Positions 9,129 through 16,103 of a stretch of DNA of 33,176 nucleotides are shown piece after piece. Each line of letters starts with the position of its first letter. The first letter of the stretch is position 1. The translations under genes were made by a program, and so were the position numbers. The DNA comes from an uncultured Chitinophagales bacterium (GTDB lineage: Bacteria > Bacteroidota > Bacteroidia > Chitinophagales > UBA2359). The notes beneath the pieces were generated by a model, which saw nothing but the letters and a program-made list of their open reading frames with translations, was not told the DNA's origin and did not search any database. Location: assembly GCA_937927195.1 (NCBI GenBank), contig CALBCY010000206.1:1-33176 (forward strand), in the 5' to 3' direction.

Positions 9129-9444
9129 ATGTGATACTTAATATGCTTGGCCATATTATTTCTTGGAATCACCAGTTGTTCTTCTCCTTCTGAAAAAATG
9201 TCCCCAAAAGGTGGAATCATAGAAGAAATCTCATTTAATGCCAAAGCCAATGTCGATGCTTCGGCTTTTCAGTTAAGGGATGCTACAACTGAGAAAGATT
9301 TCACGAGCAAACAACCAGAGTTTATGAAACGTCTTAGTGCCATCAATGAGAAAGGAGAATATGTTGTGGTTGTTTATTGGAAATCAATCTGTCGCAGATT
9401 ATGCAGCTATGATTGATGGCCCTAGAATGAAGATGAACCGTTAA
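9129..9444 (+). pseudogene. Decayed antibiotic-biosynthesis-monooxygenase-like lipoprotein
   Basis: An ATG at 9129 is followed at once by TGA, then the same frame encodes a lipoprotein signal with lipobox (LGITSCSS) and a domain reading IIEEISFNAKANVDASAF, then RDATTEKDFTSKQPEFMKRL and EYVVVVYWKS. Translation then leaves the family pattern and stops at 9414-9416. The expected C-terminal block (NQSVADYAAMIDGPRMKMNR) is present in the next frame, ending at 9444. It looks like an ABM-type ferredoxin-fold protein with a nonsense codon at position 2 and a small frameshifting deletion of roughly a dozen codons before NQSVADY. A TTG at 9147 could still start a shortened 89-residue product, but without its signal start and C-terminus it is unlikely to work. 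Confidence 0.65.
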
Positions 9445-9522
9445 AAAATGTTCTGATAATGGCAGAAAACCGCAGTTAAATTCTCGACACAAACAGCACT
9501 TATCAATAATATCAATCGAATG

Positions 9523-9559
9523 AATGCGATAGAATTCAATTTCTATCGCATTTATTTTT
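9523..9559 (+). terminator. Intrinsic terminator
   Basis: A perfect 12-bp stem AATGCGATAGAA/TTCTATCGCATT (9523-9534 and 9541-9552) with a 6-base loop precedes TATTTTTA. It lies about 80 bases after the decayed lipoprotein gene. Confidence 0.75.
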
Positions 9560-9919
9560 AGACCATCATTTAAGGCTTTCACCACCTCCAATTTTTTCAA
9601 GCATTTCAATCAACTGATGAACCCCAAACTATCAAGGAATATCCCGATAGGCTCAAACATTTTCCTAACATCTTCTGGTGGATTAAGCAAATGTCATTGA
9701 AATCAGATTTTTAATCGACTAAGGAGTTTTCTGCCAGATACTATTAAGCAATTACTTATAAACGTAAAATCAGTTATGTAAATGCAATAAACAACAATTT
9801 TTTTTATATTTGGTTAATAAAAATTAAAAGCATTTGAATTAAGATAATTTACTTGAGTTAAATATAATGACCGTTTTGGTTAACTGGCTTGTAAGTAATT
9901 GAAAGTTAACAAACAAATA
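9560..9919. other. Gene-free stretch between terminator and PBP gene
   Basis: No gene, RNA or repeat was recognised. A plus-strand TATATTTG box lies at 9805-9812 but no plus-strand gene follows it, so it is probably coincidental. An open frame at about 9600-9714 has no recognisable protein. Confidence 0.4.
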
Positions 9920-12319
9920 CTATCTATTCTTTTTCCTCCGCTTTTTCTCTTCCCGCTCTTTCTTTTTCCTTTGCTTTTCCATTTCTTTCTTTTCCCTTTT
10001 AGGGTTTAATTTCCTTCTAAACCTTTCAACCAAACTCAATTCCTCCTCCTCTTCAATTTCTACTTCTTCAATTTCGCCTTTTTCGTTAGGACGATATTTA
10101 CTAGAAATGGGGCAATCAATTTGCTCAGCAAGCTCTTTATTTAGAGTGGGGAACTTGTTATTGGCTAAATGTCTATAGTCTGGATCTTCATATAAGTATT
10201 TAAAGAACAAAGCCCAAATTGGCAAGGCTGTCTTTGCGCCTTGTCCCAACTTAGTGGTACTAAATCTAATTCTTTTATCTTCGCCACCTACCCAAGCTCC
10301 AGCCACAAGATCAGGTGTAAAACCAATAAACCAACCATCTGTTTGATCTTGGGTTGTTCCTGTTTTTCCAGCCATTTCACCATACAAACCGTACTGTTGT
10401 CGCAATGATTTTGCCGTGCCATTGTCTACGACTGCTTTCAACATTTCCACCATAATGGCATTGGTTTCCTCACTGAGATTACGTTCTTTCTTTTTCTGCT
10501 CTTCTGTGTTAAAGTCTTTGATTAGATTCCCTTGGTAATCTTCAATTTTTAGAATGGGTCTAGGGTGAGAAGTCAATCCATTATTGGCAAAAGTGGTATA
10601 TGCTCCAGTCATTTCCAAAACATTTAACTCCGCTGATCCAAGAGCTATCGAAGGTACTTTAGGTATGTCATTGATAATACCCAAGTTTTGAGCCATCTTA
10701 ACAACTGAATCTATTCCTACATCGAATAACACTTCAACAGAAACCGTATTAACAGATTTACTTAGGGCTCCTTTTAGTGTATAAGATCCTTCATAATTAC
10801 CATCAGAATTTCTAGGAGACCAATCTTTGTAATTTTTATAAACACGTTGTTCATTGCTGTAATATTTACAAGGATCAATCCCGTCTTCAATGGCAGAGGC
10901 ATAGACAAAAGGCTTGAACGTTGAACCCACTTGCCTAGGGCTGGAAACACGGTCTTGTTTGAAATACTTATGGTCTATTCCCCCTACCCAAGCTTTAATG
11001 TCTCCGGTCTTGGCATCTAGAACCATAAAACCTGCATTCATAAAATAAAGGTAATGCATTAATGAATCGGCGGGAGACATACGAACTTGTGCTTCTTTTT
11101 CTTTTTTATTCCAACTAAAAACTTCCATTTCTACCAATTCTTTGAAAGCATTGTCGATATCGGATTCGCTAAAACCCTGCTCTTTCATACTGATATAGCG
11201 ATGTGATCTTTTTTTTGCATCTTCAATGATTTGTTGGTTCGTTCCCCAAGGTTTGCCACCATTCAAACTTTCTTTGAAAGTAAAAAACAGATTTTTCATG
11301 TGCTCTTCTACAGCCCTCTCTGCGTATTGTTGTATTTTGGGATCTATGGTAGTGTAAATTTTCAGGCCATCTGTAAAAAGATTTCCAGTTGTACCATCCG
11401 ATTTTTCATAAGTTTCCAACCAAGGTTTTAAAGTTTGTTTGAGTACTTCCCTAAAATAAGGAACAGGATCATCTTTTTGATATCTGCGATTGTAAGCTAA
11501 ATTTAAGGGTAACTTTTTGGCAACATCTGCTGTAAGAGAATCGACATAGTTGGCTTTGAGCATTTGGTTAATGACAACATTCCTTCTCGTTTTGCTTTTT
11601 TCAGGATTTAGTCTTGGGCTATATGCAGAAGTTGCTTTTAGCATCCCGACTAATACAGCCGCTTGGTCTAAAGCTAAATCCTGAGGACTTGTACTAAAAA
11701 ACCGTTCTGAAGCTGTTGCTATACCAAAAGCTTTTTCACCAAAAGAAACGGTATTGAGATAAAGTGTCAGTATTTCCTCTTTGGAATAAACACTTTCTAA
11801 ACGACGTGCAACAATGGCCTCTTTTATTTTATTGACGGGCATTGTCAGGAATGAATATCTTGACCTTGGAAATAGATTTTTAGAGAGTTGTTGACTGATT
11901 GTACTTCCACCACCTGCGCTTTTATTGCCTTGTAAAATAGACTTTATTAGCACTCGACCATAGCTTCTATAATCTATTCCATTGTGTTTGTAGAAACGAA
12001 CATCTTCAGTTGCAACCAATGCTTTGATTAAATGTTCAGGTAAATCTTCGTAGCTAGTGTGGGTTCTGTTTTCGATATAGAATTTTCCTAATAGGCTACC
12101 ATCTGCGGCAAATATTTCAGATGAAATAGGGTTTTTAATGGCTTTTAGTTCTTCTCTGGAAGGAATTTTACCAAAAAGCCCAATTAAAATAGCAAAGTAA
12201 AATGTAAAAAAAGAAATGAATAGAAAGATGCTTCCCCAAAAGAAGAGTTTCCATAATTTTTTCCAAATTGATCCAGAAAAAAGAGTTGTTATTTTTTCCT
12301 TATAACTAGTGTAAGACAT
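9920..12319 (-). CDS. mrcA: Class A penicillin-binding protein 1A (bifunctional transglycosylase/transpeptidase)
   Basis: A 799-residue membrane-anchored peptidoglycan synthase that polymerises lipid II and cross-links stem peptides in the periplasm. There is one TM segment at ~22-49. The glycosyltransferase domain (GT51, ~60-240) has ATEDVRFYKHNGID with catalytic Glu105 and the GGSTISQQLSKNLF block (138-150). The transpeptidase domain (~425-715) shows the nucleophile Ser466 in STFK, SVN at 522-524 and KTG at 652-654. The C-terminal ~50 residues form an acidic then Lys/Arg-rich low-complexity tail, an oddity shared with other enzymes in this window. The gene is monocistronic and divergent from the NlpC/P60 gene across a 379-bp gap. 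The family is certain, while the symbol follows general class A usage. Confidence 0.95.
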   Translation of the reverse strand: MSYTSYKEKITTLFSGSIWKKLWKLFFWGSIFLFISFFTFYFAILIGLFGKIPSREELKAIKNPISSEIFAADGSLLGKFYIENRTHTSYEDLPEHLIKALVATEDVRFYKHNGIDYRSYGRVLIKSILQGNKSAGGGSTISQQLSKNLFPRSRYSFLTMPVNKIKEAIVARRLESVYSKEEILTLYLNTVSFGEKAFGIATASERFFSTSPQDLALDQAAVLVGMLKATSAYSPRLNPEKSKTRRNVVINQMLKANYVDSLTADVAKKLPLNLAYNRRYQKDDPVPYFREVLKQTLKPWLETYEKSDGTTGNLFTDGLKIYTTIDPKIQQYAERAVEEHMKNLFFTFKESLNGGKPWGTNQQIIEDAKKRSHRYISMKEQGFSESDIDNAFKELVEMEVFSWNKKEKEAQVRMSPADSLMHYLYFMNAGFMVLDAKTGDIKAWVGGIDHKYFKQDRVSSPRQVGSTFKPFVYASAIEDGIDPCKYYSNEQRVYKNYKDWSPRNSDGNYEGSYTLKGALSKSVNTVSVEVLFDVGIDSVVKMAQNLGIINDIPKVPSIALGSAELNVLEMTGAYTTFANNGLTSHPRPILKIEDYQGNLIKDFNTEEQKKKERNLSEETNAIMVEMLKAVVDNGTAKSLRQQYGLYGEMAGKTGTTQDQTDGWFIGFTPDLVAGAWVGGEDKRIRFSTTKLGQGAKTALPIWALFFKYLYEDPDYRHLANNKFPTLNKELAEQIDCPISSKYRPNEKGEIEEVEIEEEEELSLVERFRRKLNPKREKKEMEKQRKKKEREEKKRRKKNR

Positions 12320-12393
12320 TTTGAGGTTCTGGTAATTGTGAATAATTTCAGCATTACAATGTAATGGATATATTTCAAACAGCTTGGTTTAAT

Positions 12394-12401
12394 CAAATAT
12401 A
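12394..12401 (-). promoter_or_regulatory. Candidate -7 promoter box for the PBP gene
   Basis: On the minus strand this reads TATATTTG, matching TAnnTTTG, about 75 bases before the PBP start. No clear -33 box is visible. Confidence 0.3.
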
Positions 12402-12670
12402 TTTAAATCTAATTAAAAACAGATTTACTACTGGTTCTTTAGGTATCAAAAGTCAGATCATATAATCTTGGATGGATTGCAAAGGTATCGGGAATAATTG
12501 AATACGAGACTAAATGTTAGTTCAGCTCTTTTTTGCTCCTGAACCCTGAAGGCGAGCTAAGCCATGCGCCCTTGATTCTAAAAAATGCTACTCTACAATT
12601 GTCCAATGACACCGTTTATTAAAATTGGATTGCTTTCATAACAGGTTATTTATTTCTCAAATGGTTTGTG

Positions 12671-12678
12671 TATATTTG
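12671..12678 (+). promoter_or_regulatory. Candidate -7 promoter box for the NlpC/P60 gene
   Basis: TATATTTG matches TAnnTTTG and ends 20 bases before the NlpC/P60 ATG, giving a short leader. The -33 region (about 12645-12655) is only TTATTT, so support comes from the -7 box and position. Confidence 0.4.
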
Positions 12679-12698
12679 CTTGAATTATTAATAATGCA

Positions 12699-13232
12699 AT
12701 GGGACGTTTCAAGAAAAAACAAAGAGAAAAAAAAAGAGCCAAAAGAAAAAGAAGAGGCTTTAATAAAAAGAAAGGGAGAACAAGTAAAAGTGCTATGAAA
12801 TCTCCAATTAAAGCATCTAAAAAATCGAATAATCTTGCTTCAATAAAAGATGTTGATCAACTGATTAATTTTGCTGAAAAGTATAAGGGCACACCTTATG
12901 TGTTTGGTGGCAAATCGTCAATGGGTTTTGATTGTTCTGGATTTACCCAACACGTTTTTGAAAATGCAGATATTAATATCCCAAGAACATCTGGAAGCCA
13001 AGCAAAAGAAGGTTCCTCTATAAGCCTTTCACAAGCTCGCAAAGGCGACTTGATATTTTTTGGAAAATCCAGATCTAAAGTCACTCATGTCGGAATCGTT
13101 GTTTCAGATCTAGGCGAAGACATTAAGATGATCCATGCCTCTTCTTCTCAAGGAATAACTATTACCAATGTAAGTGAATCGAGCTATTGGAAACCAAAGA
13201 TCAATAGAGTAAGGAGATATAGAATGGCTTAA
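12699..13232 (+). CDS. NlpC/P60 family cysteine peptidase with basic N-terminal tail
   Basis: A 177-residue protein. The C40 peptidase domain (~50-175) shows FDCSGF with catalytic Cys79, THVGIVV with His130 and MIHASSS with His146, the usual triad of peptidoglycan endopeptidases that cut D-Glu to diamino acid bonds. The oddity is the first ~45 residues, almost entirely Lys/Arg/Gly/Ser (GRFKKKQREKKRAKRKRR), with no hydrophobic signal segment. The next upstream ATG (12694) is in another frame, so a missed signal peptide is unlikely. Either the protein leaves the cell by another route, or it acts in the cytoplasm, or the basic tail binds an anionic polymer. It is transcribed away from the PBP gene and converges on the charged-protein cluster. 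Confidence 0.88.
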   Translation: MGRFKKKQREKKRAKRKRRGFNKKKGRTSKSAMKSPIKASKKSNNLASIKDVDQLINFAEKYKGTPYVFGGKSSMGFDCSGFTQHVFENADINIPRTSGSQAKEGSSISLSQARKGDLIFFGKSRSKVTHVGIVVSDLGEDIKMIHASSSQGITITNVSESSYWKPKINRVRRYRMA

Positions 13233-13273
13233 GTTTGAGGGTTTGGACTTATTTAAATAGAATAAAATTGCCC

Positions 13274-13305
13274 ACCAAAAGACATCTTTATTGGTCAAAT
13301 TTTTC
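13274..13305 (+). terminator. Probable terminator between converging genes
   Basis: ACCAA/TTGGT (13274-13278 and 13291-13295), extended by AGA/TTT-type inner pairs, is followed by CAAATTTTT. It overlaps the stop codon of the minus-strand lipoprotein gene and ends the NlpC/P60 transcript. Confidence 0.45.
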
Positions 13306-13641
13306 TTTGGCAGATTCAACAGTTTTAGAGGTTTCTTTTAAAACTCCATCAACTTCTTTTTGAAGCTTTTTTGAAGTTTTCTTTAATTTGCCCTCTAAAT
13401 CTTTGGCTTCAGAACCAATTTTATCTTTAATATCCTTTGCTTTTGAAGAAAACTCCTCAATTTTTCCTTTGGAATCGGCAATTTTATTCTTTGTTTTTTC
13501 AAGAATATTGTCTGTTTTATCACCTAATTTTTCAATAATGTTTTTAGCATCTTTTGAAGCTTTGTCTATCTTTTGATCACTATTTTCACAAGAGAATAAT
13601 AGGAATGATAAAATCGTAATAATAAAAATATTTTTTTTCAT
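13288..13641 (-). CDS. LEA-like helical lipoprotein
   Basis: A 117-residue predicted lipoprotein with a signal peptide and lipobox LLFSC (Cys18). The mature part is one long, Lys/Glu/Asp-rich amphipathic helix with loose 11-residue periodicity (KxxKDIKDKIGSEAKDLEGK), resembling group 3 LEA or apolipoprotein-like proteins. No catalytic residues are seen. It is the last of eight minus-strand charged-protein genes. A strong hairpin terminator sits directly before its start, so it must have its own start site or rely on read-through. A role in membrane or protein protection under dehydration or osmotic stress is only an inference from composition. Confidence 0.75.
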   Translation of the reverse strand: MKKNIFIITILSFLLFSCENSDQKIDKASKDAKNIIEKLGDKTDNILEKTKNKIADSKGKIEEFSSKAKDIKDKIGSEAKDLEGKLKKTSKKLQKEVDGVLKETSKTVESAKEKFDQ

Positions 13642-13644
13642 AGT

Positions 13645-13710
13645 TTTTAATTTAAAAGAAAGCCAAAGAGTGCTATTGATTAGGTGAAACTATGCAGCAT
13701 TCTTTGGCTT
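13645..13710 (-). terminator. Strong hairpin with T-rich tail (terminator or attenuator)
   Basis: A 15-bp stem AAGCCAAAGAGTGCT/AGCATTCTTTGGCTT (13660-13674 and 13696-13710, one G-T pair) is followed on the minus strand by TCTTTTAAATTAAAAA. It lies between the (GDS)19 gene and the next lipoprotein gene. Since the lipoprotein ATG is only 18 bases beyond, it could attenuate rather than fully terminate. Confidence 0.7.
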
Positions 13711-13736
13711 ATTCAGTTTTAGCTTAAAGGAAATAA

Positions 13737-14402
13737 TTACTTATTCTTTCCTTTACCGCCTTTCTTTCCTTTTCCTTTTCCTTTTCCCTTTCCTTTTCCC
13801 TTTCCTTTTCTTTGCTCTCCCTCATCTTCGTCTACCTCGTCATCATTACCCTTGTCATCAGAATCACCTGAGTCACCTGAGTCGCCAGAATCACCAGAGT
13901 CACCTGAGTCACCTGAGTCACCTGAGTCACCTGAGTCTCCTGAGTCACCTGAATCACCAGAGTCGCCAGAATCACCAGAGTCGCCAGAATCTCCTGAGTC
14001 TCCTGAGTCTCCAGAATCACCTGAGTCACCTCTAGCACCGCATTCTTCTTCTAGTATGTCCATTTCTGCATCGAAAGCATCCGAAACAGCATCCATCTCC
14101 GTATCAAAAGCTTCTTCAGCGGCATCTCTAGCATCACCTCTTGCTTCTTTGGCAGCTTCTCGATCATCGTTGTTGTCTGCATTTTGCATTGCCTCTTGAA
14201 ATTCCTCTTGAATTTCTTTCCTGGCATCTTGAAAATTCTCTCTTAGTTCTTTTTTATCTTCATTGAATTGCTGTCTCAAATCTTGAAAGGCAGTTTTGCA
14301 ATCGATACCCCTAGGTGGATCATCATCCCCTTTTTGTGCAGATACGGTTACTGAAAATAGAATAGCGAATAGAAACAGAATTTTTGAAAGTGATTTTTTC
14401 AT
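13737..14402 (-). CDS. Secreted charged low-complexity protein with (GDS)19 and KG tail
   Basis: A 221-residue protein with a signal peptide (cleavage expected in VSA|QKG). Residues ~35-120 form a highly charged coiled-coil-like helix (FQDARKEIQEEFQEAM and similar), with Cys35 and Cys121 near its ends. Residues 125-181 are nineteen perfect Gly-Asp-Ser triplets, preceded by Arg so that RGDS occurs once. A DE-rich linker and a C-terminal (KG)n tail at ~200-221 follow. The mature protein therefore carries a strongly acidic block next to a strongly basic one. No known domain was recognised. It shares the mature QKG start with the products of the two repeat genes upstream. It sits alone between a weak upstream and a strong downstream terminator. 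Possible roles are cation, mineral or polyanion binding, all inferred. Confidence 0.75.
   Translation of the reverse strand: MKKSLSKILFLFAILFSVTVSAQKGDDDPPRGIDCKTAFQDLRQQFNEDKKELRENFQDARKEIQEEFQEAMQNADNNDDREAAKEARGDARDAAEEAFDTEMDAVSDAFDAEMDILEEECGARGDSGDSGDSGDSGDSGDSGDSGDSGDSGDSGDSGDSGDSGDSGDSGDSGDSGDSGDSDDKGNDDEVDEDEGEQRKGKGKGKGKGKGKGKKGGKGKNK
13860..14030 (-). repeat. 19 x 9-bp repeat encoding (Gly-Asp-Ser)19
   Basis: Nineteen exact 9-bp units lie in frame. Codons vary (GGT/GGC/GGA, GAT/GAC, TCA/TCT), so the protein repeat is more perfect than the DNA repeat, which points to selection on the peptide or to older expansion. Confidence 0.9.
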
Positions 14403-14508
14403 GTTTTTGGTTTTTAATTTTTTAAATAATTTCTTGTTAAAAGATACATTTATGATTGCCTTTATTACTAATGGTTTACCTAGAGTTAAAATTTAAATTT
14501 GATAGTAT

Positions 14509-14543
14509 TTAGCAAAAAAGTCTAATCATTAAAAAGGAATGAT
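14509..14543 (-). terminator. Weak terminator after the three-gene operon
   Basis: On the minus strand a 6-bp stem ATCATT/AATGAT (14525-14530 and 14538-14543) is followed by TAGACTTTTTTG. It lies 37 bases after the stop of the hendecad gene. The short AT-only stem makes the call uncertain. Confidence 0.35.
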
Positions 14544-14579
14544 ATTAAACAATACCAGTATCTAAAACAATTTAAATCC

Positions 14580-15071
14580 TCAGTCTTCTTTACCGGCTTG
14601 GTATTCTTCTTCGAGTTCTGCTTTTTTGGTTTCGTATTCAGCTTTTAGAACTTCTTTTTCGCTTTCCCATTCAGTGACCTGAGTTTCTTTATCTGCTTCG
14701 TAAGCTGCGATTAATTCCTCTTTTTCAGCTTCATAAGCCGTCTTCAACTCCTCTTTCTCTTCTTTAGAGGCTTTTTCTTTTGCGTCCTCAAATTTGTCTT
14801 TGAGTTTGCCTAGCTGATCTTTGTGCTTATCCTTCATCTTCCCCACTTTATCTTTGTGCTTATCCTTGATCTTCCCCATTTTGTCTTTATGCTTGTCTTT
14901 CATTTTTCCAAGCTTGTCCTCATATTTCCATTTTTTCATACCTTTTTTCTTTTTAGATTTTTTGGTTTGCTCAGTTTGATCCTTATCCTTTCCTTTTTGG
15001 GCTTGTAAAGGACTAGGCGATAGCCAAACGGTGAACAAAAACAATGTTGTTATAAATGTGATTAACTTCAT
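14580..15071 (-). CDS. Secreted charged helical protein with 11-residue KDKxGKxKDKH repeats
   Basis: A 163-residue protein with a signal peptide (cleavage expected in LQA|QKG). After a Lys-rich start, residues 51-94 hold four 11-residue repeats of the form KDKMGKIKDKH, the hendecad pattern seen in LEA group 3 proteins. Residues ~95-163 are an acidic, Glu/Lys/Ala-rich coiled coil (KEELIAAYEADKE and similar). No Cys and no enzyme motif are present. It is the third gene of an operon, its start lying 6 bases after the upstream stop. It is expected to be periplasmic or extracellular. A protective or scaffolding role is inferred only. Confidence 0.75.
   Translation of the reverse strand: MKLITFITTLFLFTVWLSPSPLQAQKGKDKDQTEQTKKSKKKKGMKKWKYEDKLGKMKDKHKDKMGKIKDKHKDKVGKMKDKHKDQLGKLKDKFEDAKEKASKEEKEELKTAYEAEKEELIAAYEADKETQVTEWESEKEVLKAEYETKKAELEEEYQAGKED
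14790..14921 (-). repeat. 4 x 33-bp repeat encoding 11-residue hendecads
   Basis: Four 33-bp units lie in frame within the secreted hendecad gene (residues 51-94). The units differ mainly at the hydrophobic position (L, M, V, L) and at the second Met/Ile. Confidence 0.8.
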
Positions 15072-15077
15072 AAAATT

Positions 15078-15677
15078 CTAATTATTTTTTCCTTTACTTT
15101 TGTTTCCAGACTCACCGGATTTGCCCTTGCCTTTATTTCCAGCATTTTGACCTTTCCCTTTTCCTTTCTTTATTTTTTCTCCTTCTTCACCCAAGAGCTT
15201 ATCAAGCTCCTCCAATTTTTGTTCTGCCCTTTCAATTTGTTTTTCTTTTGCAGCAATGGCTTGTTCTGGCAATTTGCCTTCTTCCTTGATTTGAGCTAGT
15301 TTTTCTTTTGCTCGATCAATTTTTTGTTGAAGCATTTCTGTTCTTTTTTGACTTCCTTTCAAAGCATTTTCAGCCCCTTTGGTTTTTTCCATTGCCCTTG
15401 CTCTTGCCTCTTCAGATTTTCCTTTCCCTTTGCTTTTGGCTTCTTCCGCTTTCCCTTTTCCTTTATTTGCAGCTTGATCTGCTTTCCCTTTTCCTTTATT
15501 TGTAGCTTCTTCTACTTTCCCTTTTCCTTTATTTGCAGCTTGTTCTGCTTTTCCTTTCCCTTTATTTGCAGCTTGTTCTGCTTTCCCTTTTCCCTTTTGG
15601 CCCATTACAGTACTTGGTGAAAACAAAAATTGGAGGGAACAAAGCAAACAAATGATAAAACTTATTTTAATATTCAT
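15078..15677 (-). CDS. Secreted KGKGK repeat protein
   Basis: A 199-residue protein with a signal peptide (cleavage expected in VMG|QKG). Residues 28-93 are six 11-residue repeats of KGKGKAEQAAN type. Residues ~95-168 are a charged coiled coil (QQKIDRAKEKLAQIKEE, then KLEELDKLLGEEGEKI), and the C-terminal ~30 residues return to KGKGK blocks. It contains no Trp and no recognisable domain. It is the middle gene of an operon with the 66-residue lipoprotein upstream (11-base gap) and the KDKxGK gene downstream (6-base gap). The basic blocks could bind anionic polysaccharide, DNA or teichoic-like polymers, which is an inference. Confidence 0.75.
   Translation of the reverse strand: MNIKISFIICLLCSLQFLFSPSTVMGQKGKGKAEQAANKGKGKAEQAANKGKGKVEEATNKGKGKADQAANKGKGKAEEAKSKGKGKSEEARARAMEKTKGAENALKGSQKRTEMLQQKIDRAKEKLAQIKEEGKLPEQAIAAKEKQIERAEQKLEELDKLLGEEGEKIKKGKGKGQNAGNKGKGKSGESGNKSKGKNN
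15399..15596 (-). repeat. 6 x 33-bp repeat encoding KGKGK hendecads
   Basis: Six in-frame 33-bp units (residues 28-93). On the plus strand the KG parts read as runs of CCTTTT and CCCTTT hexamers, which makes the tract prone to slippage. Confidence 0.85.
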
Positions 15678-15688
15678 TTTTAGTATTT

Positions 15689-15889
15689 TTAAATGTCTTT
15701 TAATAATTCTTCAATCTCCGCCTCTACTGCATCCGTTTTTTCCTTTATTTTTTTTGCAGACTCTTCCATTTGTTTTTCAACTTCCAATAGTTCTTTGCTT
15801 ACATCTTCTTCTTGACTTGCTGTTCCACAAGCAACAAAAATGAATAAGAATAACAAAAGAGCTGAAGTTATTCGATTTAAATTCCACAT
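15689..15889 (-). CDS. Small coiled-coil lipoprotein
   Basis: A 66-residue predicted lipoprotein. The signal peptide ends in a VAC lipobox (Cys21), then a single Glu/Lys-rich helix (VEKQMEESAKKIKEK and onward) runs to the end. It resembles a minimal Lpp-like or heptad-containing surface lipoprotein, but no family was recognised. It is the first gene of the three-gene operon running to 14580, and a 9-bp perfect palindrome lies about 45 bases upstream. It could anchor or partner the secreted repeat proteins encoded next to it, an inference from operon structure. Confidence 0.7.
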   Translation of the reverse strand: MWNLNRITSALLLFLFIFVACGTASQEEDVSKELLEVEKQMEESAKKIKEKTDAVEAEIEELLKDI

Positions 15890-15932
15890 AATTTCATGAT
15901 TAATTTTAGCAATAAGACATATGTATCCTGTT

Positions 15933-15954
15933 AACAGAATTTCAGAATTCTGTT
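15933..15954. promoter_or_regulatory. Palindrome upstream of the three-gene operon
   Basis: AACAGAATT-TCAG-AATTCTGTT is a perfect 9-bp inverted repeat 44 bases upstream of the operon's first ATG. It lies outside any gene and could be a regulator operator. It lacks a T-tract typical of a terminator. Confidence 0.4.
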
Positions 15955-15995
15955 TGAATAGTCTATTTTAAATATTGATGGTTTATTGGTGTTGA

Positions 15996-16032
15996 GAAAA
16001 ATAAGGAGCAGAATTTAAGATATAACTGCTCC
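15996..16032 (-). terminator. Intrinsic terminator after the E/K/R-KG gene
   Basis: A perfect 7-bp stem GGAGCAG/CTGCTCC (16005-16011 and 16026-16032) is followed on the minus strand by TTATTTTTC. It separates the upstream three-gene operon (17518-16104) from the downstream one (15889-14580). Confidence 0.75.
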
Positions 16033-16103
16033 CTATGGTCTCATAACTTTGTTGTTGAAATTTCTTTCAAAGCGATTTTAGCTTGGTCTAAATACGGATT
16101 GGC

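Larger units (their letters stand above)
12320..12698. other. Divergent intergenic region between PBP1A and NlpC/P60 genes
   Basis: This 379-bp region should hold the promoters of both flanking genes. Minus-strand and plus-strand -7-like boxes are listed separately. No RNA gene or gene remnant was recognised. Confidence 0.4.

Noticed and set aside
9600..9714. Short open frame containing KEYPDRLKHFPNIFWW
   Set aside because: It has no start context, no family pattern and no supporting neighbour, so it is probably chance.
9805..9812. Plus-strand TATATTTG box
   Set aside because: No plus-strand gene follows within 2.8 kb, so a real promoter here is unlikely unless an unseen RNA exists.
12533..12580. 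GGCGAGCTAAGCCATGCGCC as an RNA or transposon end
   Set aside because: Only a 4-base GGCG/CGCC pairing is present, with no terminal repeat partner or structure.
13852..14199. Plus-strand open frame reading (Ser-Pro-Glu)n opposite the GDS tract
   Set aside because: It is the antisense reading of the 9-bp repeat, lacks a signal or start context, and the minus strand has the signal peptide and operon-like layout.
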